Positions 37,527 to 45,139 of a stretch of DNA of 64,000 nt are shown piece by piece (position 1 is the first letter of the stretch; every line of letters starts with the position of its first letter). Source of the DNA: Variovorax sp. MHTC-1 (GTDB lineage: Bacteria; Pseudomonadota; Gammaproteobacteria; Burkholderiales; Burkholderiaceae_C); the NCBI RefSeq assembly GCF_003984645.1, contig NZ_RWKI01000004.1, forward strand, positions 62,001 to 126,000. The letters run 5' to 3'. A program made the position numbers and the translations under genes. Under the pieces are notes generated by a model. That model was given only the letters and a program-made list of their open reading frames with translations. It made no database searches and had not been told where the DNA came from.

Positions 37527-38465
37527 ATGCCGCCCACACCGCCCCTGCTAGAAGTCACCCAGCCCGACCTTTCCGCCTACCGCCAGGGCAACACCGGCGT
37601 CGACTATGTCCATCGCTTCGAATCGGGCCAATCCGGGCCGCATGTGCTGATCAATGCGCTGACCCACGGCAACGAGATCTGCGGCATGGTGGCCGCCACC
37701 CATCTGCTCGACAGCGGCGTGCGCCCGAAGATCGGCACGCTCACCGTGAGCTTCGCCCACGTGGAGGCCTACAACGCCTTCGACCCCGCTCAGCCTTTCG
37801 AGAACCGCCAGCTCGTCCACAACCTCAACCGCGTCTGGTCCGACGAATGGCTGGACGGCCCCGAGGACAGCCCCGAGCTGCGCCGCGCCCGCGAACTGCG
37901 GCCGGTGGTGGCCGCGGCCGATCACATCCTGGACATCCACTCGACCAGCCAGCCGGTGGCGCCTTTCTGGGTCTACCCGGCCTTCGCACGCAACACCGCT
38001 GTGGCGCTGGCGATCGGGCGCCCCCCGATCCACCTGCTCATGCCCAAGGGCCTGGGCTCGGGCACGCCGCTGATCCAGCATGGCCGCCACGGCGAGGACG
38101 AGAGCCCGGCCGGCGCCGCCATGGTGGTCGAGTGCGGCCAGCACTTCCTGCAGGCCACGGCCGATCTCGCCACCGTCGTGAGCCTGGATTTCCTGGCCCA
38201 TTTCGGCCTGATCGAGCGCGACCCGGCCACGCCGGCGCCCGGCCCGCAGCAGCGCTTCGAGCTGCTGGAAACGCGCATGGTCAAGACCGAGGAATTCCGC
38301 TTCGCGCGGCCGCTGCTCGGCTTCGAAGTGTTCGCCAAGGGCGAGCTGATCGCGACCGATGGGACGGAGGAGATTCGCGCGCCCTGCGACGACTGCACGG
38401 TGCTGATGCCGGCGCGGGTGCCGATCGTGGGGCGGGAAGCGGTGTACCTGACCCGGCCGCTGTAG
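37527..38465 (+). CDS. Succinylglutamate desuccinylase/aspartoacylase family protein
   Basis: A 312-residue zinc-dependent amidohydrolase of the M14-like AstE/AspA group. Zinc ligands His47 and Glu50 lie in NALTHGNEICG and the distal His in HILDIHSTSQPV; VVECGQHF carries the probable catalytic Glu. The real substrate may be an N-acylated amino acid; AstE proper is normally in an ast cluster, which is not seen here. Divergent from hsdM across 129 bases that include a CAGCGGC-GCC-GCCGCTG hairpin (37475-37491). Convergent with glnS. Confidence 0.86.
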   Translation: MPPTPPLLEVTQPDLSAYRQGNTGVDYVHRFESGQSGPHVLINALTHGNEICGMVAATHLLDSGVRPKIGTLTVSFAHVEAYNAFDPAQPFENRQLVHNLNRVWSDEWLDGPEDSPELRRARELRPVVAAADHILDIHSTSQPVAPFWVYPAFARNTAVALAIGRPPIHLLMPKGLGSGTPLIQHGRHGEDESPAGAAMVVECGQHFLQATADLATVVSLDFLAHFGLIERDPATPAPGPQQRFELLETRMVKTEEFRFARPLLGFEVFAKGELIATDGTEEIRAPCDDCTVLMPARVPIVGREAVYLTRPL

Positions 38466-38478
38466 AGCCGGGGCTGGG

Positions 38479-40272
38479 CTACTTGCCCCAGCTGTCCTTC
38501 ATGCCGGCCGCGCGATTGAACACCAGCCCGTTGCCTTGGCGCGTGTCCGGCACGAAGTAGCCGTGCCGTTCGAACTGGAAGCCAGCGCCGCCGGCGGGGC
38601 TTGCCAGTGCGGGCTCGACATAAGCGCTGGCCGTGGTCAGGCTCGTGGCATTGAGTTCTTCCTCCAAACCGCCGCCCCCCGGCTGCGGCGCCGCGAACAG
38701 CCGCTCGTACAGCCGCACCTCGGCCGGCACCGCATCCGCCGCCGCCACCCAGGTGATGTTGCCCTTGACCTTGATCGCGTCCGCGCCCGGCGTTCCGCTC
38801 TTGGTGTCCGGCACCAGCTTGGCCTGTACTTCGACCAGCTTGCCGTCCGCGTCCCGGGTGCCGCCGGCGCATTCGATGACGTGGCCGTACTTCAGGCGCA
38901 CCTTGTTGCCTGGGAACAGGCGGAAGAAGCCCTTGGGCTGCACGTCCTCGTAGTCGGTGCGCTCGATCCAGACCTCGCGGCCCAGCTTGAAGCTGCGCTT
39001 GCCCATCTCCGGATGGTGCGGATGCACGGGTGCCGTGCATTCGTCGAGGAAGCCGGCGCCCATCAGCTCGTCCCAGTTGGTGATGACGAGCTTTACCGGG
39101 TCGAGCACGGCCATGGCCCGCGGGGCGATCGGGTCCAGGGTGTCGCGCAGCGCGGCTTCGAGGCTCGCGTAGTCGATCCAGCCGCCGGACTTGGTGACGC
39201 CCGAGCGTTCGCAGAAAAGCTTCAGCGCCTCGGGCGTGTAGCCGCGGCGGCGCAGGCCGGCCAAGGTCGGCATGCGGGGGTCGTCCCAGCCGTCGACATG
39301 GCCTTCCTCGACCAGCTGGCGCAGGCGGCGCTTGCTGGTGATCACGTGGGTCACGTTGAGGCGCGCGAATTCGTACTGGCGCGGGTGCGGCGTGGCGATC
39401 AGGCCGCCTTCGGCCAGGCGGTCGAGCAGCCAGTCGTAGAAGGGGCGCTGGTCCTCGAATTCCAGCGTGCAGATGCTGTGCGTGATCTGCTCCAGCGCGT
39501 CCTCGATCGGGTGCGCAAAGGTGTACATCGGGTAGATGCACCAGGTGTCGCCGGTGTTGTGGTGCGTGGCGCGGCGGATGCGGTAGAGCGCCGGATCGCG
39601 CATGTTGATGTTGGGGCTTCCCATGTCGATCTTGGCGCGCAGCACGGCGGCGCCGTCGGCGAGCTGGCCGTCGCGCATGGCGCGGAAGCGCTCGAGGTTC
39701 TGCTCGGGCGTGCGGCCGCGGAAGGGGCTGTCGGTGCCCGGCGTGTTGAAGTCGCCGCGGGTGGCGCGGATCTCCTCGGCGCTCTGCTCGTCGACATAGG
39801 CCAGGCCGGCGCCGATCAGGTACTCGGCGGCGCGGTACATGAAGTCGAAATAGTTGCTCGCGAAGTAGACGTGCTCGTTGGGCGCGCCGAGCCGGGCCGG
39901 ATCGTCGGCCAGCACGGTGTCGTATCCCAGCCACTTCACGGCGTCGCGGATCGCGTCGACGTATTCCTGCTCTTCCTTCTCGGGGTTGGTGTCGTCGAAG
40001 CGCAAATGGCACACGCCGCCGTATTCCCGGGCGAGCTCGAAGTTGAGCCAGATGCTCTTGGCGTGGCCGATGTGCAGATAGCCATTGGGTTCGGGCGGGA
40101 AGCGCAGGCGCACCCGGGCCGGGTCCTGCATGCCCTGGGCATGGTGCGCCGCGTCGCCGGGAGAGCCGCCCCACTGGCGGCCCGCGTAGTGGCCCTGTTC
40201 GAGGTCGTTTTCGATGACGTGGCGCAGAAAATTGCTCGGTTTGGCGGTGTCGTGGTCGGCAGGGGAAGTCAT
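38479..40272 (-). CDS. glnS: Glutaminyl-tRNA synthetase
   Basis: Class I aminoacyl-tRNA synthetase charging tRNA-Gln directly. The protein is 597 residues, somewhat longer than E. coli GlnRS (554). The HIGH motif is seen in PEPNGYLHIGHAKSIWLNF, the KMSKS-like segment as VITSKRRLRQL, and the RFDDTNPEKE, YFDFMYRAAEYLI and KSGGWIDYASLE blocks are typical. The C-terminal anticodon-binding beta-barrels include LFPGNKVRLKYGHVIEC. Divergent from the PXPV gene. Confidence 0.95.
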   Translation of the reverse strand: MTSPADHDTAKPSNFLRHVIENDLEQGHYAGRQWGGSPGDAAHHAQGMQDPARVRLRFPPEPNGYLHIGHAKSIWLNFELAREYGGVCHLRFDDTNPEKEEQEYVDAIRDAVKWLGYDTVLADDPARLGAPNEHVYFASNYFDFMYRAAEYLIGAGLAYVDEQSAEEIRATRGDFNTPGTDSPFRGRTPEQNLERFRAMRDGQLADGAAVLRAKIDMGSPNINMRDPALYRIRRATHHNTGDTWCIYPMYTFAHPIEDALEQITHSICTLEFEDQRPFYDWLLDRLAEGGLIATPHPRQYEFARLNVTHVITSKRRLRQLVEEGHVDGWDDPRMPTLAGLRRRGYTPEALKLFCERSGVTKSGGWIDYASLEAALRDTLDPIAPRAMAVLDPVKLVITNWDELMGAGFLDECTAPVHPHHPEMGKRSFKLGREVWIERTDYEDVQPKGFFRLFPGNKVRLKYGHVIECAGGTRDADGKLVEVQAKLVPDTKSGTPGADAIKVKGNITWVAAADAVPAEVRLYERLFAAPQPGGGGLEEELNATSLTTASAYVEPALASPAGGAGFQFERHGYFVPDTRQGNGLVFNRAAGMKDSWGK

Positions 40273-40408
40273 CCTTTCATTCTAGGTGGCGCCCTCGTGG
40301 AGTTACCTTTTGCAACTTTCTTCACCTGGCAATGTGAACGGCGTTGACACTTGGCGCGTTCAATAACGGCATGGGCGGTTTGCGCCCTCCCCACAAGGAG
40401 TCCACAAA

Positions 40409-40759
40409 ATGAGCCTCACTCGTTCCACTTTCTTCAAATGGGCTGCCGCCGGTGCGGTCGCAGCGGGCGCATTGTTCACCGCGGCTTCGGCCAGCGCCGG
40501 CAATGTGAACTGGTCGGTCGGCATCCACACCCCTGGCGTGGTCGTGGGCGTGGGAGGTCCTCCGGTGTATTACGCGCCGCCTCCGGTCTACTACGCGCCG
40601 CCGCCGCCGGTCTACTACCGTCCGGCACCGGTGTACTACGGTCCGCCGGCACCGGTTTACTACCGTCAGCCGCATGGCTACTACCGCCATCATTACTACC
40701 GCGGTCACGGCCACCGCCATGGTCATCGCCACGGCCATCGCCACGGCCACTGGCGCTAA
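40409..40759 (+). CDS. Secreted PXPV-repeat, Tyr/Pro- and His-rich small protein
   Basis: A 116-residue exported protein: Sec signal about residues 1-31 (ALFTAASASAG), then PPVYYAPP-type repeats (PXPV family, about residues 51-86) and a C-terminal tail of alternating Gly/His/Arg (YRGHGHRHGHRHG). Members are common in Burkholderiales and have no known role; the His-rich end could bind metals. A TTGACA at 40344-40349 upstream lacks a good -10 partner. The gene is followed by a strong terminator. Confidence 0.8.
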   Translation: MSLTRSTFFKWAAAGAVAAGALFTAASASAGNVNWSVGIHTPGVVVGVGGPPVYYAPPPVYYAPPPPVYYRPAPVYYGPPAPVYYRQPHGYYRHHYYRGHGHRHGHRHGHRHGHWR

Positions 40760-40792
40760 GCGCGAGCAGTCACGATTTCCTGCTGTCACATG

Positions 40793-40822
40793 AAAAACCG
40801 GCCCTCGAAGGGCCGGTTTTTT
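40793..40822. terminator. Strong bidirectional rho-independent terminator
   Basis: A GC-rich stem with AAAAACC on the left side and GGTTTTTT on the right, pairing around a short loop (GGCCCT-CGA-AGGGCC core). It works in both directions, with a T-run on each strand, and separates the PXPV gene from the convergent LytTR response regulator gene. Confidence 0.92.
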
Positions 40823-40838
40823 CATGGGCGCCTCGTTC

Positions 40839-41669
40839 TTACATGGCGCGGAACAGATGAGCGTAGAGGCGGCTGACCGGGATTTTTTCCTGGCGGCCGC
40901 GCAGCACCAGGTGCAGCTTGCCGGCCTCGTCGCGATGCACCGACTCGACCGCATCGCTGCGCACCACGATCGCGCGGTGCACCTGCCAGAAGACGCCGGC
41001 GTCGAGCTGCGGCAGCAGCTGCCTGAGCGGCGTGCGGATCAGGTATTCGTGGCTGGCGGTCAGCACGCGCACGTACTTGTCGGCCGCCTCGAAATACTGC
41101 ACCTCGTCGATCGGGATCATGCGCACCATGTTGCCGGATGAGCCGGCCTCGCTGGCGGCGATCAGCTTGAGCGGCGCGGTGGCGCTTTCGGCGCCCTGCG
41201 GGGCCGCCGCCGCCAGCAGCTTGCGCCACTGCGAAAGGGTGCTGGCCAGTGCGTCGTCAGCCGGTACCGCAGGTGAATTGCGAAGTTCCAGCGCATCCTT
41301 CAGGCGCGCGACGGTGCGCTGCAGGCGTTCGGGCTGCACCGGCTTCAGCACGTAGTCGATGGCCTGGGCGTCGAAGGCGCGGGCCGCGTATTCGTCGTAG
41401 GCGGTCACGAACACCAGTTGCGGCATCGGCGTCTCGTCGGCGGGCCAGGCATCGGCCAGTTCGGCGGCGGCGGCCAGGCCGTCTTGGCCCGGCATGCGGA
41501 TGTCGAAGAACAGCACATGCGGCAACAGGCGCAGCGCCTCTCGCACCGCGCTCCGGCCGTCGCCTGCAATGGCAAGCACCTCCAGTTCGGGCCAGGCGGC
41601 GGCGAGTTCGGCGTGCAGGGCCTGGGCCAGCAGCGGCTCGTCTTCGGCGATGAGGGCGGTGGGCTTCAT
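40839..41669 (-). CDS. LytTR-family response regulator
   Basis: A 276-residue response regulator: receiver domain residues 1-120 with phospho-acceptor Asp56 (LFFDIRMPGQDG) and Lys109 (VLKP), then a linker, then the LytTR DNA-binding domain from about residue 165 (PIDEVQYFEAADKYVRVLT...QVHRAIVV). The start ATG at 41669 overlaps the upstream kinase stop by 4 bases. AlgR/LytR type. Target genes are unknown; its own operon is the first candidate. Confidence 0.92.
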   Translation of the reverse strand: MKPTALIAEDEPLLAQALHAELAAAWPELEVLAIAGDGRSAVREALRLLPHVLFFDIRMPGQDGLAAAAELADAWPADETPMPQLVFVTAYDEYAARAFDAQAIDYVLKPVQPERLQRTVARLKDALELRNSPAVPADDALASTLSQWRKLLAAAAPQGAESATAPLKLIAASEAGSSGNMVRMIPIDEVQYFEAADKYVRVLTASHEYLIRTPLRQLLPQLDAGVFWQVHRAIVVRSDAVESVHRDEAGKLHLVLRGRQEKIPVSRLYAHLFRAM

Positions 41670-42730
41670 GCGGACAAGGGCAGGGTGATGGTGGCGCAGG
41701 TGCCGCCGGCCGGAAGCGCGCTCAGGCTCAGCGTACTCAGCGGGCCGTACACGGTGGCCAGCCGCTCGCGCACCTGCGCGAGGCCGAAGCCGCCATCTTC
41801 GGACGGTGCCCCTGCTTTGTCGATGCCCGCGCCGGTGTCGCGCACGTCGATCAGGAGGCGCTGGCCGTCGCGCCGTGCGCCGACCGTGATCTCGCCGCCT
41901 TGCACCTGGGGCTCGAGGCCGTGCCGGATGGCGTTTTCGACCAGCGGCTGCAGCAAGAGCGGCGGCACCGGCAGCTCGCGCAGGTCGTCGGGCAGGTCGA
42001 GCCGGTAGGCCAGCCGCGCGCCCATGCGCACCGACATCAGCTCGAGATAGTCGCCCAGGCGCTGGAACTCGGCCGCCAGCGGATGGGCGAGCGCGCGCGA
42101 GCCGCTGAGCGTCACGCGCAGGTAGCTGTTGAGGCGGTCGAGCATGGCCACGGCGCGCTGCGGATCGGTGGTGATCAGCGCGCGCAGGTTGGCCAGCGTG
42201 TTGAAGAGCATGTGCGGCTCGAGCTGCGTTTCGATCAGCTTGAGCCGCGCATCGGTGGCATCGCGTTCGGCGAGCGCGATCTGGCCTTCGAGGTACTTGG
42301 CCTTGCCGTGGCTGTAATAGAAGTAGCAGATCGCGATGGTCGCGACCAGCGTGATCACCAGCGTCGAGGCGAGTCGGTCCGGCGAGAGGCTCCAGAACTC
42401 CAGCATCGGCTTGCCGGTCCAGACGTCGCCGATCGCGTTGCCGCCGAGAAAGCCGATCGCTGCGCCCCCGAGGACCAGCAGGATGCCCGGCAGGCCCGTC
42501 GGCCAGCGCGGGTCGCTGCGCCCAGCGAGCAGCAGGCGGCCGATGTCGACCACGAGCCAGCTGATCAGCCCGATCGAGAGCGAGTAGACGAGCTGCGTCG
42601 CCCAACTGCTGCCGCGCGACATGGCCAGCGCCACCGCGATCACGCAGCAGAACACGGCCGTGGTGAGGCCGTGCCGCAGCAGGTCCTTGAGATTCTCCGG
42701 CGTGAAGGTGCGCGCCAGCGCGTCGATCAC
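41666..42730 (-). CDS. LytS-like sensor histidine kinase
   Basis: A 354-residue kinase with about four transmembrane helices (residues 20-135) and a His_kinase domain in the LytS/YehU style: phospho-acceptor His173 in ETQLEPHMLFNTLANL, then PLVENAIRHGL (N box), DTGAGID and GGFGLAQVRERL (G boxes). There is no PAS or 5TM-LytS module, so the membrane helices may sense directly. Overlaps the 2TM gene upstream and the response regulator downstream, 4 bases each. Confidence 0.9.
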   Translation of the reverse strand: MIDALARTFTPENLKDLLRHGLTTAVFCCVIAVALAMSRGSSWATQLVYSLSIGLISWLVVDIGRLLLAGRSDPRWPTGLPGILLVLGGAAIGFLGGNAIGDVWTGKPMLEFWSLSPDRLASTLVITLVATIAICYFYYSHGKAKYLEGQIALAERDATDARLKLIETQLEPHMLFNTLANLRALITTDPQRAVAMLDRLNSYLRVTLSGSRALAHPLAAEFQRLGDYLELMSVRMGARLAYRLDLPDDLRELPVPPLLLQPLVENAIRHGLEPQVQGGEITVGARRDGQRLLIDVRDTGAGIDKAGAPSEDGGFGLAQVRERLATVYGPLSTLSLSALPAGGTCATITLPLSA

Positions 42731-43017
42731 CGGCGGTCTCCGCCTCGCATCGCCTTCCGTTCGCGTTCCAGCAGGCGGTCGTAGAGGCTGCCGCCGGGCG
42801 CGACGAAGAACACCACCGCGCCGTGGATCAGCAGGCCCAGGCCCCAGCCGAGCAGCGGGTACATGGCCCAGTCCTGCCCGCGCGAGGTGGCCAGCAGCAC
42901 GAGGAAGAGATTGACCAGCACATAGACGGTGGCATGGATGTACCAGCCCATCTTGGCGCCGGCGCGGCGGCGGGCGAGCCGCTCGAGCTGATCATGGTTG
43001 GAGGAGTTGTCGTTCAT
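42727..43017 (-). CDS. 2TM-domain small membrane protein
   Basis: A 96-residue protein of the 2TM family: basic N-terminal helix (RLARRRAGAKMGWYIHATVYVLVNLFLVLLA), a second helix (YPLLGWGLGLLIHGAVVFFV) and a charged tail (DRLLERERKAMRGGDRR). First gene of a three-gene operon with the kinase and regulator, with 4-base overlap, so it is probably an accessory or target of that two-component system. Often found next to LytTR systems as far as I recall. Confidence 0.83.
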   Translation of the reverse strand: MNDNSSNHDQLERLARRRAGAKMGWYIHATVYVLVNLFLVLLATSRGQDWAMYPLLGWGLGLLIHGAVVFFVAPGGSLYDRLLERERKAMRGGDRR

Positions 43018-43060
43018 GGTGTCGCCTCTTTTCTGGAGGGGGAAGAAGATTCTGGCTGAT

Positions 43061-43076
43061 CCTAGGGCGCCCTAGG
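43061..43076. promoter_or_regulatory. 16-bp perfect palindrome at a stop codon
   Basis: CCTAGGGCGCCCTAGG is a perfect palindrome covering the stop codon (43072-43074, reverse strand) of the following membrane-protein gene and lying just upstream of the 2TM operon start. A protein-binding site for the 2TM-kinase-regulator operon, or a terminator stem, are both possible. Confidence 0.35.
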
Positions 43077-43605
43077 CGCGTGCCGCCGGCAGTTCGGCTT
43101 GCGTGCGGTCGGTGCGCAGCGCCAGGGTCCACATGCGCAGCGCACGGGCCGTGAAGATGCCACTGAAGCCGCCATAGAGCGCGCTGATGCCGAGCGCGAA
43201 TGCCCCCTGCTGCTTGAGCTCGGGATGCATCGCGAGCAGCACGCCGACCGCGTACTTGGTGAAGAAGATGCCCATCATGAGTGCCAGCGGGACGGCGCTG
43301 CCGGCGACATGGAACAGGCGCGCCGCGGCGTCGTAGCGCGTGCCGGCGGGCAGCGGCCTTTGCAGCACGGTCCAGAGCATCAGCGAAGCCGCCGCGGCCC
43401 AGGCCATGAGTGCCGCCGGCGAATCGCCGAAGCCGGACAGAACGCCGTAGACCGACAAAGCGGTCATGGCGATCGGCATGAGGGCGATGCGGGTCAGGCT
43501 CACGCTGCCGGCGAGCAGTTGCTTCGCGCCCAGCCACACGAGGAAGGCGAAGAGCGCGAACACCCAGCGCGGGGTATGGGCCAGGATCTGGGTCAGCATC
43601 AGCAT
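43072..43605 (-). CDS. Multi-pass membrane protein (DUF6622-like)
   Basis: A 177-residue inner membrane protein with about five hydrophobic helices (PRWVFALFAFLVWLGAKQLL, ALMPIAMTALSVYGVLSGFG and others). ATG 43605 has a good GGAG site upstream; a second ATG two codons in (43599) is an alternative. Function unknown. It ends 54 bases before the 2TM operon on the same strand and may be transcribed with it. Divergent from the efflux operon. Confidence 0.75.
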   Translation of the reverse strand: MLMLTQILAHTPRWVFALFAFLVWLGAKQLLAGSVSLTRIALMPIAMTALSVYGVLSGFGDSPAALMAWAAAASLMLWTVLQRPLPAGTRYDAAARLFHVAGSAVPLALMMGIFFTKYAVGVLLAMHPELKQQGAFALGISALYGGFSGIFTARALRMWTLALRTDRTQAELPAARA

Positions 43606-43749
43606 GTCGTTTCTCCGGGAAATGGGGTTGGAAGTCGTCGATGGAGCGGACTGTGCCGGCCGGCCGCGGCGCCCGCCACGCCCTTGCGACGAAGTGCATC
43701 GGGGCGGCGCGAGTTGCAATCCGTCGTCGCCGGACGCATAGGTCAACGC

Positions 43750-43795
43750 CGGCTTTACCTCGGCTTTACGGTTCGTAAGAACAGGGCGCTACGAT
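43750..43795 (+). promoter_or_regulatory. Direct repeat CGGCTTTAC at 11-bp period before RND operon
   Basis: CGGCTTTAC occurs at 43750-43758 and again at 43761-43769, an exact 11-bp period typical of OmpR-family response regulator sites. A -10-like TACGAT (43790-43795) follows, and the second copy overlaps where a -35 box would be; that region (TACGGT) does not resemble TTGACA. This fits an activator-dependent promoter for mdtA at 43842. The activator is not encoded nearby. Confidence 0.5.
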
Positions 43796-43841
43796 TCGGC
43801 GCTCCACTCAGGGCTGCCTCCGTACCGCCCTTTTTTGACCG

Positions 43842-45125
43842 ATGTCTTCGCCGATCCACGAGCCTTCTGACGCCATTCCTGCCGGGCAACATGCGCCGCG
43901 GCCGCCATCGCGCCGCCGGCGCTGGCTGGGCAGCCTGGCCGCGCTGGCGCTGGTTCTGGCCCTGGGGGGCGGCGCCTGGTACCTGATCAAGCGCTCGAAC
44001 GAGCCCGCTGCGGGCCGCGGCAGCTTCGGCAGTGCGAGCTCCACCGTCGGCCATGCCGCGGCGCGCCGGGCCGAGCTGCCGGTCACCATCGAGGCGCTGG
44101 GCACGGTGACGCCGCTGGCGACCATCACCCTCAAGCCGCAGGTCGGCGGCGTGCTCACCGAAGTGCTCTACACCGAGGGCCAGACGGTCACCAAGGGCCA
44201 GTTGCTGGCGCGCATCGATCCGCGCCCCTACGAGCAGGCGCTGATGCAGGCGCAGGGCACGCGCGTGCGCGACGAAGCGCAACTCGAGGCCGCGCGCGTG
44301 ACGCTGGCGCGCTACCGCACGCTGCTCGGCCAGGACTCTATCGCGCGGCAGGACGTCGACACCCAGGCCGCGCTGGTCAAGCAGCTCGAAGGCACCGTGA
44401 TCACCGACCGCGCGGCCGAGGCCGCCGCGAAGCTCAACGTCGAGTACACGCGCATCACCGCGCCGGTGGCCGGGCGCATCGGCCTGCGCACGGTCGACCC
44501 GGGCAACACCGTCACGGCCAATGCAAGCACCGGCATCGCGGTGATCACGCAGATGAATCCGATCGACGTGCAGTTCGCGGTGCCGCAGGACCGCCTGCCC
44601 GACATCCAGGCCCAGCTCGCGAAGGGCGTGCCGCTCGCGGTCAAGGCGCTCGACCGCACGCGCAGCGCGACGCTCGACACCGGCACCTTCTCCACGCTCG
44701 ACAACGTGGTCGACACCAGTACCGGCACCGTGAAGGGCAAGGCGCGCTTCGGCAACGCCGCGGTCACGCTGTTCCCGAGCCAGTTCGTCAACATCCAGAT
44801 GACGCTGCGCACGGTGAACGCGATCGTGGTGCCGGTGACCGCGGTGCGCACCGGGCCCAACGGCAACTACGTGTACGTGATCAACGAAGACCGCACGGTC
44901 TCCATGCGCGCCGTCAAGCGCGGCGAGTCCACGGTCGACGTGGTGGCGATCATCGAGGGCCTGGAGGCCGGCGAGAACGTGGTGACCGAGGGCGGCGACC
45001 GCATCAAGGACGGCGCGCGCGTGCAACTGCAGGGCGACAAGCCGGCGACCGGCCCGCGCTCCGCTGCATCGGGTCCGAGAGGGCCGCGCGGCGAAGGCAG
45101 GCGCCAGCGGCCGGCGTCCCCTTGA
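43842..45125 (+). CDS. mdtA: RND efflux periplasmic adaptor (MdtA/MuxA)
   Basis: A 427-residue membrane-fusion protein linking the inner-membrane RND pump to the outer-membrane channel. One N-terminal anchor helix (WLGSLAALALVLALGGGAWYLI, about residues 28-49), then the lipoyl and hairpin domains (LGTVTPLATITLKPQVGGVL...YTEGQTVTKGQLLARID) and the barrel (APVAGRIGLRTVDPGNTV). The C-terminus is a basic disordered tail. Drugs exported by relatives include novobiocin and bile salts in E. coli MdtABC and MuxABC-OpmB in Pseudomonas. Gap to mdtB 14 bases. Confidence 0.93.
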   Translation: MSSPIHEPSDAIPAGQHAPRPPSRRRRWLGSLAALALVLALGGGAWYLIKRSNEPAAGRGSFGSASSTVGHAAARRAELPVTIEALGTVTPLATITLKPQVGGVLTEVLYTEGQTVTKGQLLARIDPRPYEQALMQAQGTRVRDEAQLEAARVTLARYRTLLGQDSIARQDVDTQAALVKQLEGTVITDRAAEAAAKLNVEYTRITAPVAGRIGLRTVDPGNTVTANASTGIAVITQMNPIDVQFAVPQDRLPDIQAQLAKGVPLAVKALDRTRSATLDTGTFSTLDNVVDTSTGTVKGKARFGNAAVTLFPSQFVNIQMTLRTVNAIVVPVTAVRTGPNGNYVYVINEDRTVSMRAVKRGESTVDVVAIIEGLEAGENVVTEGGDRIKDGARVQLQGDKPATGPRSAASGPRGPRGEGRRQRPASP

Positions 45126-45139
45126 ACGAGGTGCTCTGA

